Source of the DNA: Mycolicibacterium moriokaense
GTDB lineage: Bacteria > Actinomycetota > Actinomycetes > Mycobacteriales > Mycobacteriaceae
NCBI RefSeq assembly: GCF_003201655.1
Contig: NZ_QJJU01000001.1
Coordinates: 372,001-436,000 of the forward strand
Direction: 5' to 3'
Length of the DNA stretch: 64,000 nucleotides
Numbering within the stretch: position 1 is the stretch's first letter; each line of letters starts with the position of its first letter. The position numbers were made by a program, and so were the translations under genes. The notes below the pieces were generated by a model that searched no databases, was not told where the DNA came from, and saw only the letters and a list, made by a program, of their open reading frames with translations. Shown here piece by piece: positions 1 to 8,863 of the stretch.

Positions 1-1
1 G

Positions 2-670
2 AAGCTCGGAGACAAGGACACCGTCAGCGATTGCGTCGACGCATTGATCCGCGTGCTTGCCGATTTGCACGCCGTCGACCCAGACGCCGTTGGGCTCGGG
101 GACTTCGGCAAGCCCACCGGTTACCTCGAACGCCAGGTGCGCCGCTGGGGCGGGCAGTGGGATCTTGTGCGGCGCGAGAACGACCAGTTCGACAGCGACG
201 TCAAGCGGCTGCATTCGGCTCTGGCAGAAGTGATTCCGGCGCAGAGCCGCAGCTCGGTCGTGCACGGCGACTACCGCATCGACAACACGATTCTGGATGC
301 GCAGGACGCGACGAAGGTGGTCGCCGTTCTCGACTGGGAAATGTCCACACTCGGCGATCCGCTCAGCGACGCCGCGCTCATGTGCGTGTACCGCCATCCG
401 ATGTTCAACCTGATCCATGCGGCCTCGGCGTGGGCGTCGCCGCTCATCCCTGAGGTCGACGACCTCGCGAATCGCTATTCGCTTGCCGCGGAACAGTCGT
501 TGGACAACTGGGACTTCTACATGGCGCTGGGGTACTTCAAGGTGGCGATCATCGCGGCTGGCATCGCATTCCGGGCCCGTGTCGGCGGTGGCGTCGCCGC
601 AGACACCCACGAGGTGGACAAGGCGGTGGGTCCGCTGATCGCCGAGGGGCTCCGTCTGCTATCGGCCTAG
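2..670 (+). CDS. phosphotransferase (APH fold), 5' truncated by window edge
   Basis: The 5' end lies outside the window and 222 residues remain. The fold is that of aminoglycoside/choline-type phosphotransferases, which transfer phosphate from ATP to a small hydroxylated substrate; the substrate here is unknown. The catalytic loop VVHGDYRIDN (about visible residue 86) and the Mg-binding VLDWEMSTLGD just after it are both intact. Mycobacterial orthologues are often labelled FadE36 because relatives are fused to acyl-CoA dehydrogenases, but no dehydrogenase domain is seen here. The stop codon shares four bases (CTAG) with the convergent next gene. Family call is firm, substrate is not known. 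Confidence 0.85.
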   Translation, partial: KLGDKDTVSDCVDALIRVLADLHAVDPDAVGLGDFGKPTGYLERQVRRWGGQWDLVRRENDQFDSDVKRLHSALAEVIPAQSRSSVVHGDYRIDNTILDAQDATKVVAVLDWEMSTLGDPLSDAALMCVYRHPMFNLIHAASAWASPLIPEVDDLANRYSLAAEQSLDNWDFYMALGYFKVAIIAAGIAFRARVGGGVAADTHEVDKAVGPLIAEGLRLLSA

Positions 671-1053
671 AGGCCGGCCTTCAAATTCCGCTTGGCCGCG
701 CGCCGCAGTTGAATGATGCGCGCGGATCCCGCGGCGACGGTCAGTAGGCCGCCGCACACCGCGGCAAGCAGAAGCGCAACGCCCACTGGCAGATTCCAGT
801 CCCAGCCGAAAAAGTGAACGGTGGCGGAATCCGTGTTCTGCATGATGAACACCAGCAGCAGGATCAGGATCACGAATCCGGCGATCAACGCCGACCACAG
901 CGCCGCGGCGCGGGTGAACTTCACCGCTGATTCCGGCATCGACGGCGTGGGCGGCGTGGGCGGCGTGGGCGTCACCGCCGAAGGCTCCGCCGGCGCGGGC
1001 AGTGGTACCGCATCAGATGGCCGGTCGGGTGACACGGACGGATCGCTGGTCAT
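667..1053 (-). CDS. LapA-like (DUF1049) membrane protein
   Basis: This encodes 128 residues if it starts at the ATG at 1053, which has GGAG just upstream; a longer reading from 1104 adds 17 unconvincing residues. The N-terminal third is proline- and threonine-rich and probably cytoplasmic. Two membrane segments follow (around SALIAGFVILILLLVFIM and PVGVALLLAAVCGGLLTVAA), separated by the short loop QNTDSATVHFFGWDW that is typical of LapA/DUF1049 proteins, and the C-terminus is basic. In E. coli the family helps assemble lipopolysaccharide; in mycobacteria its role is unknown. It occupies the position of M. tuberculosis Rv3760, between the phosphotransferase and proX. Confidence 0.8.
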   Translation of the reverse strand: MTSDPSVSPDRPSDAVPLPAPAEPSAVTPTPPTPPTPSMPESAVKFTRAAALWSALIAGFVILILLLVFIMQNTDSATVHFFGWDWNLPVGVALLLAAVCGGLLTVAAGSARIIQLRRAAKRNLKAGL

Positions 1054-1179
1054 CGCTCCATCTTTGCCCTTTCGGCAACCGAATGAAACCACCGCGGCAT
1101 TCACGGTGCGCTAAAGCGCGGCGTCACCGCGTGCATCTCGATAGTGTCCGGGAAAGCCAGTGCCCGAGAGGACTTGCGT

Positions 1180-2130
1180 ATGTCGAGCAAACGTCGATGG
1201 AGTCTGGCGGTCCTGGTGACCGTGTCCACGCTGATCGCAGGGATGTTATCGGCGTGCGGCAGCTCCAACCCGCTCGGCGGCGGGGAGATATCGGGAGACC
1301 TGAAATCGATCACCGTCGGATCGGCCGACTTCACGGAATCGAAGATCATCGGCGAGCTCTACGCCCAGGCCCTTGAGGCCAACGGCTTTACCGTCCGCCG
1401 CCAGTTCGGCATCGGCAGCCGCGAAACCTATATCCCTGCGGTGCAGGACCATTCCATCGACCTCATTCCGGAGTACACGGGCAACCTGCTGCAGTACTTC
1501 GACAAGGAGACCGCGGCGACCACGCCCGACGCGGTGCTACTAGGGCTGCTCAAGGCGCTTCCCGGCGACCTCTCGATCCTCTATCCGTCGCCTGCTGAGG
1601 ACAAGGACACCCTTGCCGTCACCGGGGCGACCGCGCAGAAATGGAATCTCAAGTCCATCGAGGATCTCGCGAAGCACTCAGCCGAGGTCAAAGTTGGGGC
1701 GCCGTCGGAATTTCAGACGCGAGTGACCGGCTTGGTGGGTCTCAAGGACAAGTACGGTCTTGACATCGCGCCTGTCAACTTCGTCGCGATCAGCGACGGC
1801 GGTGGTCCGGCGACTGTGCAAGCTCTGACAGGCGGCACCGTCACAGCCGCCAACATCTTCAGCACGTCGCCGTCAATCGAGGAGAACAAGCTCGTGGTGC
1901 TCGAGGACCCGAAGAGCACTTTCCTCGCTGCGAACGTTGTTCCCCTGGTGGCGTCGCAGAAGATGTCCAACGAGCTCAAGACCGTCCTTGACGCCGTGAG
2001 CGCAAAGCTCACCACCGAGGCGCTGATCAAGCTCAACACGGATGTGGAAGGCAACAAGGGCGTCGACCCCGACCAGGCGGCGGGTAAGTGGATCAAGGAC
2101 AACGGCTTCGACAAACCGGTTCAGAAATAG
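1180..2130 (+). CDS. proX: glycine betaine/choline-type ABC transporter, substrate-binding lipoprotein
   Basis: This is the extracytoplasmic solute-binding component (OpuAC/OsmF family) of the transporter encoded by the next three genes. The 316-residue product starts at the ATG at 1180, preceded by GAGAGG; an upstream in-frame start at 1144 would add 12 residues in front of the signal peptide. A lipoprotein signal ends in the lipobox LSAC about 25 residues in. The mature domain keeps family signatures such as SADFTESKIIGELYAQALE and the IPEYTGN region of quaternary-ammonium binders. Gene order proX-V-W-Z matches M. tuberculosis Rv3759c-Rv3756c. The expected role is uptake of compatible solutes in osmotic stress; the exact ligand cannot be read from sequence. 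Confidence 0.92.
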   Translation: MSSKRRWSLAVLVTVSTLIAGMLSACGSSNPLGGGEISGDLKSITVGSADFTESKIIGELYAQALEANGFTVRRQFGIGSRETYIPAVQDHSIDLIPEYTGNLLQYFDKETAATTPDAVLLGLLKALPGDLSILYPSPAEDKDTLAVTGATAQKWNLKSIEDLAKHSAEVKVGAPSEFQTRVTGLVGLKDKYGLDIAPVNFVAISDGGGPATVQALTGGTVTAANIFSTSPSIEENKLVVLEDPKSTFLAANVVPLVASQKMSNELKTVLDAVSAKLTTEALIKLNTDVEGNKGVDPDQAAGKWIKDNGFDKPVQK

Positions 2131-2137
2131 GCGATAA

Positions 2138-3247
2138 GTGATCACATTCGAGAACGTCACCAAGAAGTATCCCGACGGGACAGTTGCTGTCGACGATCTG
2201 ACGCTGGAGGTTCCCGAGGGAACGCTCACCGTCTTCGTCGGGCCGTCGGGCTGCGGCAAGACCACATCGATGCGGATGATCAACCGGATGATCGACCCCA
2301 CGTCGGGCACGCTCACCGTGGACGGCAAGGACGTCACCAAGGTCGACCCGGTGAAGTTGCGCCTCGGCATCGGCTACGTCATCCAAAGCGCAGGCCTGAT
2401 GCCGCATCTGCGTGTCGTCGACAACGTCGCTACCGTGCCGGTACTGCGCGGCGAATCACGGCGCAGCGCAAGGAAAGCGGCGTTGGCGGTGATGGAACGC
2501 GTCGGTCTGGACCCCAAGCTCGGGGATCGGTATCCGGCGCAGCTGTCGGGTGGCCAGCAGCAGCGCGTCGGCGTGGCGAGGGCGCTGGCCGCCGATCCGC
2601 CGATCCTGTTGATGGACGAACCGTTTAGTGCCGTCGATCCGGTGGTGCGCGAGGATCTGCAGACCGAAATCCTGCGGCTGCAAAGCGAACTCCGCAAGAC
2701 CATCGTGTTCGTCACCCACGACATCGACGAGGCGATCAAGCTCGGCGACAAGGTCGCGGTGTTTGGCCGCGGCGGTGCTCTGCTGCAGTACGCGGAGCCA
2801 GCTTTCGTGTTGTCGAATCCTGCCAACGAGCTCGTCTCAGCATTCGTCGGTGCCGATCGCGGTTATCGAGGCCTGCAGTTCTTCCAGGCGACGGGCCTTC
2901 CGCTGCACGAGGTTCGGCATGTCGCCGAGAGTGAGCTCGACGCACTGACGCTTCGTCCGGATGAATGGGCGCTAGTCACCAAGGACGACGGCACGCCGTT
3001 TGCGTGGATCAATTCCGAGGGTGTCGAGGTCCACCGCAATGGGAGTGAGCTGTACGACAGCACCGTCGGCGGCGGCTCGTTCTTTCGGCCGGACGGCACG
3101 CTGCGACTGGCTCTGGACGCTGCGCTATCTTCCCCGACGGGCCTGGGGGTGGCGGTCGACGACGACGGCCAGCTGCTCGGCGGGGTGAAGGCCGACGATG
3201 TGCTGGCACTGCTCACTGAGCAGCGGCGCGTCCCGGAAGTGGGGTAA
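2138..3247 (+). CDS. proV: glycine betaine/proline-type ABC transporter, ATP-binding protein
   Basis: This 369-residue ATPase powers the transporter from the cytoplasmic side. It has Walker A GPSGCGKTT (residues 35-43), the signature LSGGQQQRV (136-144), Walker B ILLMDEPF (156-163) and the switch histidine in VTHD. The C-terminal 120 residues form one degenerate CBS-like region rather than the clear tandem CBS pair used for ionic-strength sensing in OpuA, so osmosensing may differ. The gene starts with GTG seven bases after the proX stop and is followed within three bases by the first permease gene, consistent with a single operon. Confidence 0.94.
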   Translation: MITFENVTKKYPDGTVAVDDLTLEVPEGTLTVFVGPSGCGKTTSMRMINRMIDPTSGTLTVDGKDVTKVDPVKLRLGIGYVIQSAGLMPHLRVVDNVATVPVLRGESRRSARKAALAVMERVGLDPKLGDRYPAQLSGGQQQRVGVARALAADPPILLMDEPFSAVDPVVREDLQTEILRLQSELRKTIVFVTHDIDEAIKLGDKVAVFGRGGALLQYAEPAFVLSNPANELVSAFVGADRGYRGLQFFQATGLPLHEVRHVAESELDALTLRPDEWALVTKDDGTPFAWINSEGVEVHRNGSELYDSTVGGGSFFRPDGTLRLALDAALSSPTGLGVAVDDDGQLLGGVKADDVLALLTEQRRVPEVG

Positions 3248-3250
3248 CCG

Positions 3251-3919
3251 GTGCGCTACCTCTTCACCCACCTCGACGACCTGTGGGCGCTCACGCTGAT
3301 CCACCTGCGTCTGTCACTGATCCCGATCGTGCTGGGGCTGTTGATCGCCGTGCCGCTCGGTGCGCTGGTGCAACGCACGAGCGTGTTGCGGCGCTTGACG
3401 ACGATCACCGCCAGCATCATCTTCACCATTCCGTCGCTGGCGTTGTTCGTGGTGCTGCCGCTGATCATTCCGACGAGGATCCTCGATGAGGCCAACGTGA
3501 TCGTGGCGCTCACGCTCTACACCGTCGCGCTGCTCGTGCGTGCGGTGCCGGAGGCGCTGGACGCGGTGTCGCCGACTGTCCTCGACGCCGCAACGGCCGT
3601 CGGCTACAAGCCACTGACCCGCACGTTGAAAGTTGAGCTGCCACTGGCTGTTCCGGTTCTCATCGCCAGTCTTCGCGTCGTCGCCGTCACCAATATCTCG
3701 ATGGTGTCGGTCGGGTCGGTGATCGGCATCGGTGGTCTCGGCACCTGGTTCACCGAGGGCTACCAGTCCAATAAGAGCGACCAGATCATCGCGGGCATCA
3801 TCGCAATATTCGTGCTCGCGATCGTCATCGACACGCTGATCATGTTGGGCGGGCGGTTGCTCACACCATGGACCCGCGCGACACGCACCGGCCGAACGAA
3901 AGTGAAGGCCGCGGCATGA
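3251..3919 (+). CDS. proW: ABC transporter permease, first of pair
   Basis: This is a 222-residue inner-membrane permease with about five hydrophobic segments and the ProW-type coupling region (PEALDAVSPTVLDAATAVGYKP is the EAA-loop area, around residues 98-119), followed by GIGGLGTWFTEGYQSN. It starts with GTG three bases after proV. Its stop overlaps the start of the second permease by ATGA, so the two subunits are probably made in equal amounts by translational coupling. It lacks any fused substrate-binding domain, so binding depends on the ProX lipoprotein upstream. Confidence 0.92.
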   Translation: MRYLFTHLDDLWALTLIHLRLSLIPIVLGLLIAVPLGALVQRTSVLRRLTTITASIIFTIPSLALFVVLPLIIPTRILDEANVIVALTLYTVALLVRAVPEALDAVSPTVLDAATAVGYKPLTRTLKVELPLAVPVLIASLRVVAVTNISMVSVGSVIGIGGLGTWFTEGYQSNKSDQIIAGIIAIFVLAIVIDTLIMLGGRLLTPWTRATRTGRTKVKAAA

Positions 3920-4707
3920 ACTTTCTGCAGCAGGCGCTTTCGTATATCTTCACCGCGGCCAACTGGGGCGGACCGGCGGGCCTGGCCGCGCGGATCGCAG
4001 AACACCTGCAGTACACCGCCGTCGCGGTGGTGATGTCGGTGTTGATCGCGGTGCCGATCGGGATGCTGATCGGGCATACGGGCCGCGGCACGTTCCTTGT
4101 CGTCACCGGGGTCAACGCGCTTCGCGCACTGCCAACGCTTGGTGTGCTGTTGCTGGGTGTGCTGCTGTGGGGCCTCGGGTTGGTGCCGCCCACGGTGGCG
4201 CTGATGTTGCTCGGCATCCCGCCGCTGTTGGCAGGAACCTACTCCGGCATCGCGAACGTGGACCGTGCGGTCGTCGACGCCGCCCGTTCGATGGGGATGA
4301 CCGAGTCGCGCGTTCTGCTGCGCGTCGAGGTGCCCAACGCGCTGCCGCTGATTCTCGGAGGGCTGCGCACAGCGACACTCCAGATCGTGGCCACCGCCAC
4401 CGTCGCGGCATATGCGAGTCTCGGAGGCCTTGGTCGCTATCTGATCGACGGCATCAAGGTGCGGCAGTTCTACCTCGCGTTGGTCGGAGCGTTGATGGTC
4501 ACCGCGCTGGCGTTGATCCTTGACGCCGCGCTGGCTTTCGCGGTGTGGGCGTCGATGCCAGGCAGCGGACGGCTGAGGCGGATGCCGCAACCGTTGCTCG
4601 GTGACGAGGTCATGCTGGAAACAGAAGGAAACGCGCGCCCACCTTCTTCAACCGCTTTGGCAGGCCGCTACGAACGAGGCGATCCTTCGCCTACGGTAGA
4701 GGGGTGA
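3916..4707 (+). CDS. proZ: ABC transporter permease, second of pair
   Basis: This is the second permease subunit of the transporter, 263 residues from the ATG at 3916, which overlaps the proW stop as ATGA. A longer in-frame reading from 3868 would run inside proW and is not needed. Several membrane segments and the EAA-loop area (VDAARSMGMTESRVLLRVEVP, then ASLGGLGRYLIDG) match the family. The last 40 residues are a polar, proline-containing tail of unknown role. The stop overlaps the next gene by GTGA, so the glycolipid-binding protein gene is probably translated from the same message. Confidence 0.92.
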   Translation: MNFLQQALSYIFTAANWGGPAGLAARIAEHLQYTAVAVVMSVLIAVPIGMLIGHTGRGTFLVVTGVNALRALPTLGVLLLGVLLWGLGLVPPTVALMLLGIPPLLAGTYSGIANVDRAVVDAARSMGMTESRVLLRVEVPNALPLILGGLRTATLQIVATATVAAYASLGGLGRYLIDGIKVRQFYLALVGALMVTALALILDAALAFAVWASMPGSGRLRRMPQPLLGDEVMLETEGNARPPSSTALAGRYERGDPSPTVEG

Positions 4708-5303
4708 GTGAAGCAGGCCCTTCTGATGAGACGGACGAAGCCTGGCCGGCGATCTTGACCTGGCGCGCGCATGACGTCCCCCGAATGGAGTCGGTGCGGG
4801 TTCAACTGTCGGGCAACCGCATCAAGGCCTACGGTCGAATCGTCGCGGCCGCGACGCCGTCGCACCCGGCGTTTTCCGCGTCCTACGATCTGGTGACCGA
4901 CGAGGCGGGCGCGACCAAGCGGCTGTCCTTGAGCGTCACACTCGCCGAGCGCGAGCGGCAGCTGTCGATCGCCCGCGACGAGGAGAACATGTGGCTGGTG
5001 CAGCAGCACACCGGCGAGACGAAGCGGGCGGCCTATGACGGGGCGCTGGACGTCGACGTGATCTTCAGCCCGTTCTTCAACGCGCTGCCGATCAGGCGCA
5101 CCCGGCTCTATCAGCGGATCGATTCGGTGACGTGCCCTGTCGTGTACGTGCGGCTGCCGGAGTTGTCAGTGGACCCGGCGGTGATCAGCTACAGCAGCGC
5201 CGCGGACGGGATCAAACTGCATTCGCCCGTCGCCGAGACCACGATCACGGTCGACGACGAGGGCTTCATTCTCGACTACCCAGGGTTGGCAGAGCGGATC
5301 TGA
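4704..5303 (+). CDS. putative glycolipid-binding protein (PF06475 type)
   Basis: This 199-residue soluble protein resembles the putative glycolipid-binding family: an open beta-barrel with no catalytic motif. Landmarks are [15 protein letters not shown] near the N-terminus, [20 protein letters not shown] in the middle, and [17 protein letters not shown], which is the best conserved stretch in the family. It starts with GTG overlapping the proZ stop, and M. tuberculosis has the same arrangement (Rv3755c, also 199 residues). The physiological ligand is unknown; pairing with an osmolyte transporter may only reflect shared transcription. The 3' end overlaps the convergent tyrA by 38 bases. Confidence 0.8.
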   Translation: MSEAGPSDETDEAWPAILTWRAHDVPRMESVRVQLSGNRIKAYGRIVAAATPSHPAFSASYDLVTDEAGATKRLSLSVTLAERERQLSIARDEENMWLVQQHTGETKRAAYDGALDVDVIFSPFFNALPIRRTRLYQRIDSVTCPVVYVRLPELSVDPAVISYSSAADGIKLHSPVAETTITVDDEGFILDYPGLAERI

Positions 5304-6252
5304 TCACCCCACCCGCACGACCCGCCGCGGCCAGCTCCTCGCGCCACTTCTCTTCCCCGACGACGATGGTGACGATCTCGGGTCTGCTGAAGCTGTCGTA
5401 GCGGATGCGCGCGGCGTGACCGGCCTCGACCAGGTCGGTCAGGGGGCTCTTGGCGGCCAGCGCGTCGCGCGCCTGGCCGAGTAGCCCGAGGGTGCGCTCC
5501 AGAACAGGAAGCAGCTGGTCGGCGTTGGCCTCACACATGGCTCGCACCAGATCCGGGGCGGTGGCCGCTACCCGGGTGCCGTCCCGGAATGAGCCTGCGG
5601 CCAGCGCGAACGCCAGCGGAACCTCACCCGCGGTGACCGCGAGCGCCTCGGCCAGCAGATGCGGCAGGTGCGAGATGGTCGCGGCGGCAGCATCATGCTC
5701 GTCGGAACGGGCAGGGACGACGACGGCGCCGCAGTCCAGGGCGAGGTTCATCACCATGGTCCAGACGCCCGCGTCGACATGGTCGTCGACGCTGATTACC
5801 CAGGGTGCACCGACGAACAGTCGGGGATTGCCTGCTGACCAGCCTGACTGTGCAGTCCCGGCCATCGGATGGCCTCCGACGAAGTGCTCGAGCAGGCCGA
5901 ACGACTGCACTTCCTCCAGTACGGCGCTCTTCACGCTGGTCACGTCAGTCAGCGGGCACTTCGGGGCAAAGTCGCGAATGTAGCCGAGCATCAGCGGCAG
6001 CGCGGGCACCGGCACGGAGAGCACAATCAACGCGTTGCTGTCGGCGGCACGCGCCAACGCCTTGTCCAGGTGGTCGGTGGCGTCGAACCCGTCGAATGTG
6101 GCCGCCTGTACGGCGTCGATCGAGCGGTTGTATCCGAAAACCTCACGTCCGGCAGCCGCGGCGGCGCGCATTACCGAGCCGCCGATTAATCCAAGACCCA
6201 CCACACAAACGGGTGTGTTTGTCACCCTCCAAGGTTGGCACATCGCCCGCAT
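5266..6252 (-). CDS. tyrA: prephenate dehydrogenase
   Basis: This enzyme oxidatively decarboxylates prephenate to 4-hydroxyphenylpyruvate in tyrosine synthesis. The dinucleotide-binding motif [10 protein letters not shown] lies right at the N-terminus (residues 17-26), and [12 protein letters not shown] plus the active-site stretch [15 protein letters not shown] follow around residues 100-145. The start is uncertain: ATG at 6252 and 6243 and GTG at 6225 are all in frame, and the only good Shine-Dalgarno (GGAGG) abuts the GTG with no spacer. No ACT domain is clear in the last 80 residues, so feedback by tyrosine may be weak or use another site. It is convergent with the glycolipid-binding gene, as in M. 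tuberculosis (Rv3754). Confidence 0.92.
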   Translation of the reverse strand: MRAMCQPWRVTNTPVCVVGLGLIGGSVMRAAAAAGREVFGYNRSIDAVQAATFDGFDATDHLDKALARAADSNALIVLSVPVPALPLMLGYIRDFAPKCPLTDVTSVKSAVLEEVQSFGLLEHFVGGHPMAGTAQSGWSAGNPRLFVGAPWVISVDDHVDAGVWTMVMNLALDCGAVVVPARSDEHDAAAATISHLPHLLAEALAVTAGEVPLAFALAAGSFRDGTRVAATAPDLVRAMCEANADQLLPVLERTLGLLGQARDALAAKSPLTDLVEAGHAARIRYDSFSRPEIVTIVVGEEKWREELAAAGRAGGVIRSALPTLGSRE

Positions 6253-6318
6253 CGCCCGACGTCAGGCTGGTGTCGATTGCTGGTCAATGTCTGCTGTCGG
6301 CGACTACCGTAAGTACAT

Positions 6319-6840
6319 ATGGGAGCACAAAGTGCACCGGCGCAGGGAAAGGCCGCCGATATGCCAGACGGCTTCGGCGTCGCCGTCGTGCGCGAGGACG
6401 GCAAGTGGCGCTGCTCGTCGATGCGCAAAGCCGCTCTGAACAGCTTGAGTGCCGCGGAAACCGAACTGCGTGAATTGCGCAGTGCGGGAGCTGTTTTCGG
6501 GCTACTGGATGTCGACGACGAGTTCTTCGTGATCGTGCGCCCAGCGCCGGCCGGTACGCGGCTGCTGTTGTCGGACGCCACCGCTGCGCTGGATTACGAC
6601 ATTGCCGCCGAGGTGTTGGAGAAGCTCGACAACGACATCTCCCAGGAGGAGCTCGAAGACGCCGATCCGTTCGAGGAGGGCGACCTCGGCGTGCTTTCGG
6701 ACGTCGGCCTGCCGGAGGCGGTGCTGGGGGTCATCCTCGACGAGTCCGACCTATATGCCGACGAACAACTGGGCCGGATCGCGCGGGAGATGGGCTTCGC
6801 CGACGAGCTGTCGGCCGTGCTCGACCGTCTCGAGCGGTGA
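6319..6840 (+). CDS. tRNA adenosine deaminase-associated protein
   Basis: This acidic 173-residue protein belongs to the actinobacterial family named for its fixed place just upstream of tadA (M. tuberculosis Rv3753c). Landmarks are GFGVAVVREDGKWRCSSM near the start and a C-terminal glutamate/aspartate-rich stretch (EDADPFEEGDLGVLSDVGLP). An internal ATG at 6361, with GGGAAAGG about ten bases before it, could be the true start and would give 159 residues. The stop overlaps the tadA GTG, which suggests coupled translation. No enzymatic motif is visible; a chaperone or accessory role to TadA is only inference from context. Confidence 0.85.
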   Translation: MGAQSAPAQGKAADMPDGFGVAVVREDGKWRCSSMRKAALNSLSAAETELRELRSAGAVFGLLDVDDEFFVIVRPAPAGTRLLLSDATAALDYDIAAEVLEKLDNDISQEELEDADPFEEGDLGVLSDVGLPEAVLGVILDESDLYADEQLGRIAREMGFADELSAVLDRLER

Positions 6841-7295
6841 GGACCGACGAAGACCTGATCAGGGCCGCACTCGAGGCCGCGTCAGCCGCAGGGCCGCGAG
6901 ATGTGCCGATCGGCGCGGTGGTCGTCGCCGCCGACGGTACCGAATTAGCGCGGGCCGCCAACAAACGCGAAGAACTGGGGGACCCGACCGCGCACGCCGA
7001 GATCCTCGCGATGCGAGCGGCCGCTACTGCACTGGGCGACGGATGGCGGCTGGAAGGCACGACGATCGCGGTCACGGTCGAGCCGTGCACGATGTGTGCG
7101 GGTGCGTTGGTGATGGCGCGGGTGGAGAGGCTGGTGTTCGGCGCGTGGGAGCCGAAGACGGGGGCCGTCGGCTCGCTGTGGGACGTGGTCCGCGACCGGC
7201 GGCTGACGCACCGGCCCGACGTACGCGGGGGAGTACTCGCCGACGAATGCGCGGCGCCGCTTGAGGCGTTCTTCGCTAGCCAGCGATCGAACTAG
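6837..7295 (+). CDS. tadA: tRNA-specific adenosine-34 deaminase
   Basis: TadA deaminates A34 to inosine in tRNA-Arg(ACG), allowing one tRNA to read CGU, CGC and CGA codons; it is normally essential. The zinc site is intact: HAEI (His and catalytic Glu, around residues 53-56) and PCTMCAG (two Cys, around 83-89). The 152-residue length is normal. It begins with GTG overlapping the stop of its partner gene. The 3' end overlaps the convergent nitronate monooxygenase-like gene by 20 bases. Confidence 0.95.
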   Translation: MRTDEDLIRAALEAASAAGPRDVPIGAVVVAADGTELARAANKREELGDPTAHAEILAMRAAATALGDGWRLEGTTIAVTVEPCTMCAGALVMARVERLVFGAWEPKTGAVGSLWDVVRDRRLTHRPDVRGGVLADECAAPLEAFFASQRSN

Positions 7296-8220
7296 CGTCG
7301 TGCTCTCCGAGCCGAGATCTGCCCTCGCGCAACGCATTTTCGATCTCTGACCACGTTTGCTTGACGATCTGCGAAGCCGGCTGCAGATCGGTGATCCGCG
7401 AGGACACCTGGCCGGTGTTGGCGACGCTGGCATCCATGTCACCTTCGAAGTACAGGTCGGTGATCCGGCCGAGCAGCTTCACGTTCGGGTCGGCCGCGGC
7501 CACTCGGGCTGCGAGGCCGGTTCGCAGCACGCGCATCGTGGGGTTGCCCGGTATGTCGAGCATGACCGTGCCGTCGTCGTTGGCGGCCATGATCGCGTCC
7601 TTGAAGTTCGAGTGCACGGCGGCTTCATGGCTGGCGAGCATCCGAGTGCCCATCTGCACGCCCTCGGCGCCGAGGACGACGGCAGCCGCGGCGGAGCGTG
7701 CGTCGCATATCCCTCCGGCCGCGATGATCGGCAGGTCGACGCGGTCGGCGACGAGGGGAAGCAGCACCATCGTCGAAGCGCCGAGCGCGGATTTGAAACC
7801 GCCGCCCTCGACGCCCTCGACCACCAATGCGTCAACTCCCGCGTCCGCCGCCTTCATCGCGCCCTTCAACGAGCCGACCACGTGGACGACGGTCATGCCG
7901 ACCTCGTGCAGCCGGGAGGTGAACAGGGCCGGGTCACCAGCTGAGGTGAACACGTGGCGGACCTCCGCCGCCACGAGCTCGTCGACGATGGACGGATCAC
8001 GCTTCCAGCCCTGGATCATCAGATTCGCCGCCACTGGCCGTTCGGTGAGCTCTCGCACTCGCCGCAGGTCAGCGCGGCCTTCCGGGGTCAGCGTCTCGAT
8101 CATGCCGAGGCCGCCGCCTTCGGAGACTGCGGCGGCCAGTTCGGCCCTGGCAATGTAGGTCATCGGTGCCTGGACGACGGGGTACTCGATATCGAGCAGG
8201 GCTTGGATGCGGTTGGTCAC
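7276..8220 (-). CDS. NAD(P)H-dependent flavin oxidoreductase / nitronate monooxygenase family
   Basis: This 314-residue TIM-barrel FMN enzyme belongs to the nitronate monooxygenase / 2-nitropropane dioxygenase group. The N-terminal VQAPMTYIARAELAAAVSE and the phosphate-binding region GGICDARSAAAAVVLGAEG followed by VQMGTRMLAS are the family landmarks. Class I enzymes oxidise nitronates to protect against nitro-toxins, but many relatives are enoyl-reductase-like or of unknown function, so no precise substrate is assigned. It is a single gene converging on tadA, with its start about 70 bases from a tRNA-Ser gene. Confidence 0.85.
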   Translation of the reverse strand: MTNRIQALLDIEYPVVQAPMTYIARAELAAAVSEGGGLGMIETLTPEGRADLRRVRELTERPVAANLMIQGWKRDPSIVDELVAAEVRHVFTSAGDPALFTSRLHEVGMTVVHVVGSLKGAMKAADAGVDALVVEGVEGGGFKSALGASTMVLLPLVADRVDLPIIAAGGICDARSAAAAVVLGAEGVQMGTRMLASHEAAVHSNFKDAIMAANDDGTVMLDIPGNPTMRVLRTGLAARVAAADPNVKLLGRITDLYFEGDMDASVANTGQVSSRITDLQPASQIVKQTWSEIENALREGRSRLGEHDASSIAG

Positions 8221-8289
8221 CGCTTCATTGTCTGCTAGCGCCTGATCGCGATTGGATTAGCGCCGCGATCGGCCGGTAAGCTGCCACGC

Positions 8290-8380
8290 GGTGGCGTGTC
8301 CGAGCGGCCTAAGGAGCACGCCTCGAAAGCGTGTGACGGGTAACCCCCGTCCGAGGGTTCAAATCCCTCCGCCACCGCCA
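8290..8380 (+). tRNA. tRNA-Ser (anticodon CGA), CCA encoded
   Basis: The seven-base acceptor arms GGTGGCG (8290-8296) and CGCCACC (8370-8376) pair perfectly. The anticodon loop CTCGAAA gives anticodon CGA, the long variable arm typical of tRNA-Ser is GACGGGTAACCCCCGTC, and the T-loop GGTTCAAATCC is canonical. A discriminator G and an encoded CCA end the gene at 8380. In M. tuberculosis the neighbouring locus carries an integrase remnant, so the 3' end is a plausible attachment site, but no second copy of the 3' end is visible in the window. Confidence 0.97.
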
Positions 8381-8551
8381 CAGTCAGAAACCTGTTAATG
8401 CAGGTCGATGGCTCAGCATCATTGGCCATCAGTGCCGGAGGTCGTGCGGACTTGGCTTGTCACCGGTGCTTCGGTGTAATTGCCAAGAAGCCAGAGTCCA
8501 CTTGGGCGGGAAAGCGTTCTCTATCCGCCGGGTAAGCAATTGGACATGGTC

Positions 8552-8587
8552 CGGCCCGCCACTTACGGGGGGTTGGGTGGCGGGCCG
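8552..8587. repeat. 11-bp perfect inverted repeat (hairpin)
   Basis: The arms are CGGCCCGCCAC (8552-8562) and GTGGCGGGCCG (8577-8587), perfectly complementary, with a 14-base G-rich loop. It stands alone in a gene-free region about 170 bases after tRNA-Ser. No T-run follows on either strand, so it is not a classical intrinsic terminator, although mycobacterial terminators often lack one. It could also be part of a small RNA. Confidence 0.7.
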
Positions 8588-8841
8588 AACACTTGATATA
8601 CGGATGCCAGTGCGATTCGGTTCGAAGACCGCGCGGGGTCAGGTCGACAGCCTGCCTGTGTCGAGCAAATCCCGAGGATCGAGTGCACGCGCTATTGAGT
8701 TGGCGGGCAGCGAAAGTCAGCTACTAGCGGACCCCGCCACATGCCTAGGAGGGTCGAGGCGTCGCATGGCTGGGCTGGTCACCGAGCCCGAACTCGTCTC
8801 CACCTGCTCTGAGAGTGAGGCTTGACCCCGACGGCTTCTCG

Positions 8842-8863
8842 ATGCTAAGCAAGTGCTCAGCAT
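8842..8863. promoter_or_regulatory. 22-bp palindrome upstream of aldehyde dehydrogenase, candidate operator
   Basis: The arms ATGCTAAGCA (8842-8851) and TGCTCAGCAT (8854-8863) are complementary at nine of ten positions with a two-base spacer. The architecture (22 bp, two-base centre AG) is that of many mycobacterial TetR operators and resembles the pair at 28215-28280. It sits 39 bases before the ATG of the aldehyde dehydrogenase gene, over or just after the likely promoter. No regulator gene is adjacent, so the cognate protein is unknown. Confidence 0.55.

Noticed and set aside
8235-8429. Open frame on the minus strand overlapping tRNA-Ser(CGA)
   Set aside because: Its sequence (VAEGFEPSDG and so on) is the well-known artefact of translating the antisense of a tRNA gene.
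8457-8825. Plus-strand 122-codon frame in the gene-free region
   Set aside because: No ribosome site, no family resemblance and it runs over the inverted repeat; kept as non-coding.
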